Positions 56,080 through 60,000 of a stretch of DNA of 60,000 nucleotides are shown here, in pieces; the stretch's first letter is position 1, and the number at the start of each line of letters is the position of its first letter. Source of the stretch: Membranipora membranacea. Its lineage: Eukaryota; Bryozoa; Gymnolaemata; Cheilostomatida; Membraniporidae. The notes beneath the pieces were generated by a model, which saw nothing but the letters and a program-made list of their open reading frames with translations, was not told the DNA's origin and searched no databases. The translations under genes were made by a program, and so were the position numbers. The stretch is taken from contig OU612071.1 in NCBI GenBank assembly GCA_914767715.1, forward strand, positions 12,943,493-13,003,492, read 5' to 3'.

Positions 56080-56831
56080 GGTTTGACTTTCCGGAAATGT
56101 AGCGTCACGTTTGTCTTTCCTTTCTCAAATGCAATTATTCCTCCATCGTCTCGCCTTATATTCACCTCCACTGTGTCTGTATGTGTGGAGGCAACTGGAA
56201 CATATTGCACGTCTTGAAAAGTAACCCACTTAAATGTTGAGCTTTGGCGAGATGGCTCAGCCGGTACAACTCTGAGCAATGGCACCATTACGTCTCCAAC
56301 CAATCTACGCTGAACAATATCTGTGTACACAAATAACCCAACCAAACCATCATTGATATCGCTAGCTGCGCCTGACCAATGAACTCCATTTAGAAATAAC
56401 TCGCCATGGTTTTTGTTAAAACCCATGATCTGTATTAGGTTTTCTGTGAAAGTCACACCGGCTACTTCATTACCCTTCACTGTTATAGCTGTTCTATCAC
56501 GAAGCTCGTCATAGTATATACTTAAATTACCCGTGCACCCAGCATTGCTGATGACCTTTGTTATTTCGGAGACCAGCTTTTCAACAGAGGGGTAAAACCC
56601 ATCGTGCAAACTGAACTCAGTCATTGTTCCGTTGGAGAATTTAATCCAAACCTTTGCATTCATGACATTTGGCCATCTGGCAGGAAACTGAATTTCTGTC
56701 ATTCCCACCTCCCAGGCACCATCATGAATTGGAAGTTTTGGGATTTTAGTCTTATATGAATGAAGTTTATTATCTGGAAAAAATTTTAAAGATGCATTTG
56801 ATGGCAGAACTACATAAAATGAATTGCTCAT
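56076..56831 (-). CDS. Minor capsid (penton-like, single jelly-roll) protein (251 aa)
   Basis: The N-terminus reads SFYVVLPSNASLKFFPDN, then KTKIPKLP and WEVGMTEIQFPARWPN. This is a very characteristic start of Polinton penton/minor-capsid proteins. The rest alternates strands and loops (VGLFVYTDIVQRRLVGD; VVPAEP). It should form pentamers at capsid vertices. A gap of 47 bp separates it from the integrase stop, the largest in this cluster, and could hold an internal promoter or leader. Confidence 0.85.
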   Translation of the reverse strand: MSNSFYVVLPSNASLKFFPDNKLHSYKTKIPKLPIHDGAWEVGMTEIQFPARWPNVMNAKVWIKFSNGTMTEFSLHDGFYPSVEKLVSEITKVISNAGCTGNLSIYYDELRDRTAITVKGNEVAGVTFTENLIQIMGFNKNHGELFLNGVHWSGAASDINDGLVGLFVYTDIVQRRLVGDVMVPLLRVVPAEPSRQSSTFKWVTFQDVQYVPVASTHTDTVEVNIRRDDGGIIAFEKGKTNVTLHFRKVKP

Positions 56832-56878
56832 GACTGCCCTGGAGTGCGTAGAGACAGTAAGTGAGGAGACAAAATTAT

Positions 56879-58039
56879 TTATCGCAATTTTATTAATTGT
56901 TCAGCACTAATCCATTCATTAAATTTGCTAGGGTAGCCTCTATATGTCACAAAGTATTCCTTATTACGCTTATTTCCTCTTTCTTGTATAATATCCTCGA
57001 TAATGAATGTCTTTGGCAAAGAGACCTTCTGTAATTCGTTTGCATAATATGTTCCATGAATCTTTTCTTCTTTTTGATCTCGCAACCTGTATGTTATTGG
57101 AAATGTCTTTTCGATTTTGTCAACAAAAAATACCTCACTTGACCAGTTTTGGTCATATCCTTTTGCAAAAACATGCTTATACTTGCTTATTCTCACTGGG
57201 TCATTTATGTTAATGTCATTCTTTTTGTGTTTCTGGAGACTCTCTCGGAAGTGAAGGTTGAGCCATATATCTTCTTGGTTGGCTTTTGCTGCATCTTTGG
57301 GAGGAACCTTGGTCGCAGAGTGTTTGGTGGCATTATACCCTTTCGTTATATCATCTATCACTTGGGTCCATCCATATGTGTTAGTATATGTAAACCAACG
57401 ATGGAGCTTAGATTGAATAGTACGATTGAAACGCTCCACAATTGACGCTTTAATATCATCATTTTCGGTAGAAAAGTGCCTTATTTGAAGCTTTTTCAGC
57501 AGAGTTTTGACCGATGAGTTGTAAAACTCTTTTCCTTTATCAGTCTGCAAATCCTTGCATGGTGAAGTGGATAAAATCTTTCCCAATTCTGCACTTATTT
57601 CTTTCCCTTGTTTCGTTTTAAGAGGAACACACCAACCAAACTTCGTAAACACATCAATCAATGTGAGGATATAATTATAACCGGAGTTGTGAGGTGAATA
57701 TTTGCGCATATCTACCAAGTCAGCTTGGTATTGAACGTTTGCCCCACTCACAATTGTTGGTCGTCTCAAAAAATTTTTGCGTGCTGTTTTATGCAAAGTA
57801 TATGCATCTTGTGTTGACAACCACTCCTTTATCATCTGCTGTGGAATATCAGCTGCTTTGTCATGAAGGTGTTGTTGCCCTCCAAGAGATGATGGGAGGG
57901 AAGGTTTATAGTACAATTGTGTAAGCTTTTGAGACATTTGATTGCTCAGCTGTCGAACTTTTCCCACTTTATTGGTTTTGTTCCTGTTGGTGTGCTTTTT
58001 AATCCTTTGTTTTTGTCTTTTCGCTTTAGCTGTTTCCAT
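56879..58039 (-). CDS. RVE integrase with C-terminal chromodomain (386 aa)
   Basis: The N-terminal part has LTQLYYKPSLPSSLGG and KEWLSTQDAYTLHK, typical of Polinton integrases. The catalytic core shows D107 (QADLVDM), D167 (LQTDKGKEF) and E202 (VERFNRT), a DDE triad with about 34 residues between D and E. The C-terminus is a chromodomain (IIEDIIQERGN, EYFVTYRGYP, NEWISAEQLI), which in related elements may direct insertion to chromatin marks. It inserts the element with 6-bp duplications. The ATG lies inside the end of the upstream gene (94-bp overlap). Confidence 0.96.
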   Translation of the reverse strand: METAKAKRQKQRIKKHTNRNKTNKVGKVRQLSNQMSQKLTQLYYKPSLPSSLGGQQHLHDKAADIPQQMIKEWLSTQDAYTLHKTARKNFLRRPTIVSGANVQYQADLVDMRKYSPHNSGYNYILTLIDVFTKFGWCVPLKTKQGKEISAELGKILSTSPCKDLQTDKGKEFYNSSVKTLLKKLQIRHFSTENDDIKASIVERFNRTIQSKLHRWFTYTNTYGWTQVIDDITKGYNATKHSATKVPPKDAAKANQEDIWLNLHFRESLQKHKKNDININDPVRISKYKHVFAKGYDQNWSSEVFFVDKIEKTFPITYRLRDQKEEKIHGTYYANELQKVSLPKTFIIEDIIQERGNKRNKEYFVTYRGYPSKFNEWISAEQLIKLR

Positions 58040-58773
58040 GATGGAGATGGAAGTTTATCAACAATCACTCGTTTCTTATCTAGAGCTTTTAACTTACGGG
58101 TATAGGGTAATGAGGAGGTAGGGAATCCTGCTTCTGCTAATGCCGCGACGAAATTATTAACTGTCTCCCTCTGCTTTCCAAAAATGTTCCTATAAGTTAC
58201 CGCACTCTTAAACAATTCCTCAGCATCTGATATATTCCATTCATTACCCTTGTATTTCAACACTCCTGGGGTGGTCATAGTGAAATCCTTTGATGAGTTA
58301 ATGAATTTAGAAAGTCTGACAGCGCTAGACTGATAAGATTTTGGAACAGTTTTTAATGTTTCAGTAAAAATGTTTTTTTTTGATGCTTTTTCCAGTGTCG
58401 GTGTTGAAGTGTTTGTGGATGAATTGCTGGGATGAGCATTAGAGTTTGAATCGGAGACAGATTGAGTTGGTAGCTTAAGTGTTTGCAAATTACTTTCTCT
58501 TGGTATAGGGTCAGTCAAGAATGCATCCTTTCTTGAAGTTTCAATAGCATTTCGGAAATTCCTTTTGTATCTATCTAGATTAGAGTTGTACTCGTCAAGC
58601 TTTTCCACATCTGAAGTTGTTGGTTCCTTGAGAATATCATCAATCTTTGTATCTATTTCTTTCAAAACCTTGACATTCGGGTGTGTCAACAAATCAGTTC
58701 TAGACTTGGAGTGACTGACCAATTCATTATACCTTTCTGGTTCAATTAGGAAATACTTTTTCAATGAAGACAT
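57946..58773 (-). CDS. Conserved Polinton protein of unknown function (275 aa)
   Basis: The protein starts with a charged helical part (YFLIEPERYNELV; DLLTHPNVKVLKEIDTKIDD), has a Ser/Thr/Asn-rich linker (SNAHPSNSSTNTSTPT), a C-terminal block (MTTPGVLKYKGNEW, then NNFVAALAEAGFP) and a basic end. I recall proteins of this layout beside Polinton integrases, with no proven function; a virion core role is a common guess. It starts 4 bp after the 123-aa gene stop and runs 94 bp into the integrase gene. Confidence 0.7.
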   Translation of the reverse strand: MSSLKKYFLIEPERYNELVSHSKSRTDLLTHPNVKVLKEIDTKIDDILKEPTTSDVEKLDEYNSNLDRYKRNFRNAIETSRKDAFLTDPIPRESNLQTLKLPTQSVSDSNSNAHPSNSSTNTSTPTLEKASKKNIFTETLKTVPKSYQSSAVRLSKFINSSKDFTMTTPGVLKYKGNEWNISDAEELFKSAVTYRNIFGKQRETVNNFVAALAEAGFPTSSLPYTRKLKALDKKRVIVDKLPSPSWKQLKRKDKNKGLKSTPTGTKPIKWEKFDS

Positions 58774-58777
58774 CTCC

Positions 58778-59149
58778 TTACATTCCTCCTAGTAACACTT
58801 TAACAAGTGGTTTTAGTAAAAGCCCAATAAATCCTCCTTTCATTAATGTCTTCCTTCTGCTCTTGCGAGATAATGACTTTTTGCTTAGCTGTTTCAAATG
58901 TTTGTGATATGGCTTCAGTGCCCTGAATTGGTGTGTCGTAAGTGGAACATTACCATTCCTTATATTACATGCACAGTCACTCAAGGCATCAACTGTGTCA
59001 TCACCCAGATTCTGAAGTATGCGCTTGCGGTTTGCTCCTCTGCTCCTATGCAGGTCTCTTAAGACATGAATATTACGCTGTAGCCTAGCATCCACCATGT
59101 TACTTCTAATGCGACATAAATGCAAATAACAAGTACTGAAAATATCCAT
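58778..59149 (-). CDS. Conserved small Polinton protein with hydrophobic C-terminus (123 aa)
   Basis: Starts at ATG 59,149 or the internal ATG at 59,098 (MVDARLQRNIHVLRDLH), which fits the family better. It contains DALSDCACNIRNGNVPLTTH, a basic helical part and KGGFIGLLLKPLVKVLLGG at the end. The pattern of cysteine-containing helix, GNVPL, lysine/arginine run and GGF plus leucine-rich tail is common in Polinton elements. The amphipathic tail may disrupt membranes or bind the capsid; this is not proven. It is the first gene of the cluster, 25 bp inside the right terminal repeat. Confidence 0.7.
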   Translation of the reverse strand: MDIFSTCYLHLCRIRSNMVDARLQRNIHVLRDLHRSRGANRKRILQNLGDDTVDALSDCACNIRNGNVPLTTHQFRALKPYHKHLKQLSKKSLSRKSRRKTLMKGGFIGLLLKPLVKVLLGGM

Positions 59150-59174
59150 AGATTAAGTAGGTATCTTATTATTG

Positions 59175-59304
59175 TGATAGGGTAGAAATTGACAACTCCC
59201 ATACAATATGAGTAGTCGTTCCACCAGGAACGTTACAAAAGGGATCGAGCCGCTCATTCGTTTCAATGGGTTCGGGCTAACGACCTGCTCCCACTTTTAC
59301 TACT
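59175..59304 (-). repeat. Polinton right terminal inverted repeat (130 bp)
   Basis: Partner of 41,590-41,719. Its inner edge is only 25 bp from the ATG of the first minus-strand gene, so it must carry leader or promoter sequence unless an upstream exon is missed. Confidence 0.97.
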
Positions 59305-59310
59305 TATGAG
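59305..59310. repeat. Right target-site duplication TATGAG
   Basis: Identical to 41,584-41,589, directly outside the right terminal repeat. Confidence 0.95.
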
Positions 59311-60000
59311 AAAGGGAGACAATTTCTATCACTATACAAAGTTTTAACACAAAAGTGCTATGACTTTTTTTCAGCATACACATTACAAGTGCAGAACTGT
59401 CTGCTAGATTATATACTGCTTTGGTCTTTCTGTAGACTTGAAGCTTAAAAATTAATGACTCTCGGTTAGATTATCTGCAGATCGTTGGTGCATTCCATTA
59501 TTCTCCCTAATCCCTAAGGGGGTGTTAATGAAGAGCCCTTGGTGACATTTTGGGTTATTCTACTCTAAAATTCATAATGAGCAAACTAGATTAAATATCA
59601 TTTTTTGTGACAATAGTGCTTCAAAGTGCCAGGGAGGCAGAAAGTCATGTATTCAGTGCACTTTGATTATAACATATTACATGCTTTCTCCAGGCACATT
59701 TACTATGTTGAAATTCTACAGAAGTGCACTCAATATTTGACCTTTTTGTTTTGCCACTTTGGGAGAGGCATTTGGCAAATATAGGGGATGAATCATTAAC
59801 TGAGAGCAAATTGGCGCAGAAATTGCAGCCTAGCCCAAAAGGCACCTCTAATTCGCCACCCATTCTTTGGGATGCAGTGAGTGATGAAACCTTGTGATTT
59901 TAACAAACATTTTAACCAACATAAGTGTTCTTGTGTGGGTTTTATTAGCCTCCTATGACATACATTATAAGTTGTGTACTCTGTTCTTAGCACTTTTGCA
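59311..60000. other. Right flank of the Polinton, probably GPCR intron
   Basis: No TM1-TM3 GPCR exon or other gene is recognised. Two overlapping minus-strand frames (59,645-59,993) have no conserved motif. If the Polinton sits in an intron, this is the intron's 5' portion in gene orientation. Confidence 0.45.

Larger units (their letters stand above)
41590..59304. mobile_element. Complete Polinton/Maverick self-synthesising transposon (17,715 bp)
   Basis: Both ends start with AG (5'-agtagtaaaagtgggagc) as Polintons do. The 130-bp terminal inverted repeats differ at one base. The 6-bp duplication TATGAG flanks the element exactly (41,584-41,589 and 59,305-59,310), the size known for this superfamily. 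Inside are all hallmark genes: protein-primed PolB, RVE integrase with chromodomain, A32/FtsK-type ATPase, adenain-like protease, double jelly-roll major capsid and penton-like minor capsid, plus accessory genes. All core frames are intact. Polintons replicate through their own PolB and insert through the integrase. The capsid genes imply a possible virion stage, as proposed for Polintons and adintoviruses. No internal deletion or host DNA is evident. Confidence 0.97.

Noticed and set aside
54395-58105. Plus-strand frames across the capsid and integrase genes
   Set aside because: Antisense shadows of the minus-strand cluster; no conserved domains.

Overview
This is animal nuclear DNA, AT-rich and full of repeats, with short GT/AG introns and tRNA-derived SINEs. 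Host genes with animal-type domains (an SLC16-type transporter, an ankyrin-repeat protein, F-box proteins, a class A GPCR) and a complete Polinton/Maverick element suggest an invertebrate or basal chordate. I see no marker that fixes the phylum.

Positions 1-16,600 hold no convincing host gene. They contain tRNA-type SINEs, reverse-transcriptase remnants of non-LTR elements, foldback elements, a 59-bp satellite (10.94-11.49 kb) and older tandem repeats. One small membrane-protein candidate at about 9 kb is broken at a poly-C run. From 16.6 to 18.9 kb lies a three-exon SLC16-like transporter on the plus strand. From 19 to 24.4 kb there are foldback elements and a decayed F-box gene on the minus strand. 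A six-exon ankyrin-repeat gene (24.4-27.9 kb, plus) has diverged inverted repeats on both sides, each carrying the same 30-codon terminal-exon-like ORF. From 28 to 35 kb there are interspersed repeats, low-complexity DNA and a second, plus-strand F-box pseudogene split by a ~230-bp transposon. The 3' part of a minus-strand GPCR (TM4-TM7) spans 35.9-41.4 kb. Its last intron carries a nested pair of DNA transposons, an hAT-like element inside a ~230-bp MITE.

The main object is a structurally intact Polinton/Maverick element at 41,590-59,304 (17,715 bp). It has 130-bp terminal inverted repeats with one mismatch and a perfect 6-bp target duplication (TATGAG). It landed 218 bp from the GPCR TM4 exon. 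The right half, on the minus strand, is a compact intronless virion cluster: two small conserved proteins, RVE integrase with chromodomain, penton-like minor capsid, basic core-like protein, double jelly-roll major capsid and adenain-type protease. The left half, on the plus strand, carries protein-primed PolB, a packaging ATPase split by an intron just before its P-loop, three small proteins packed almost without gaps before the ATPase, and a nine-exon gene with a TATA box and leader exon. A three-exon gene for a small zinc-binding protein runs on the minus strand near the left end. No core gene is broken and the repeats are nearly identical, so the insertion looks recent and possibly still competent.

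The least familiar parts are the accessory left arm: the spliced genes, a tail-anchored protein with a faint Bcl-2-like pattern, and the OTU-like and Vsr-like segments inside PolB. Assignments to Polinton families come from motifs I recognise; no database search was possible.
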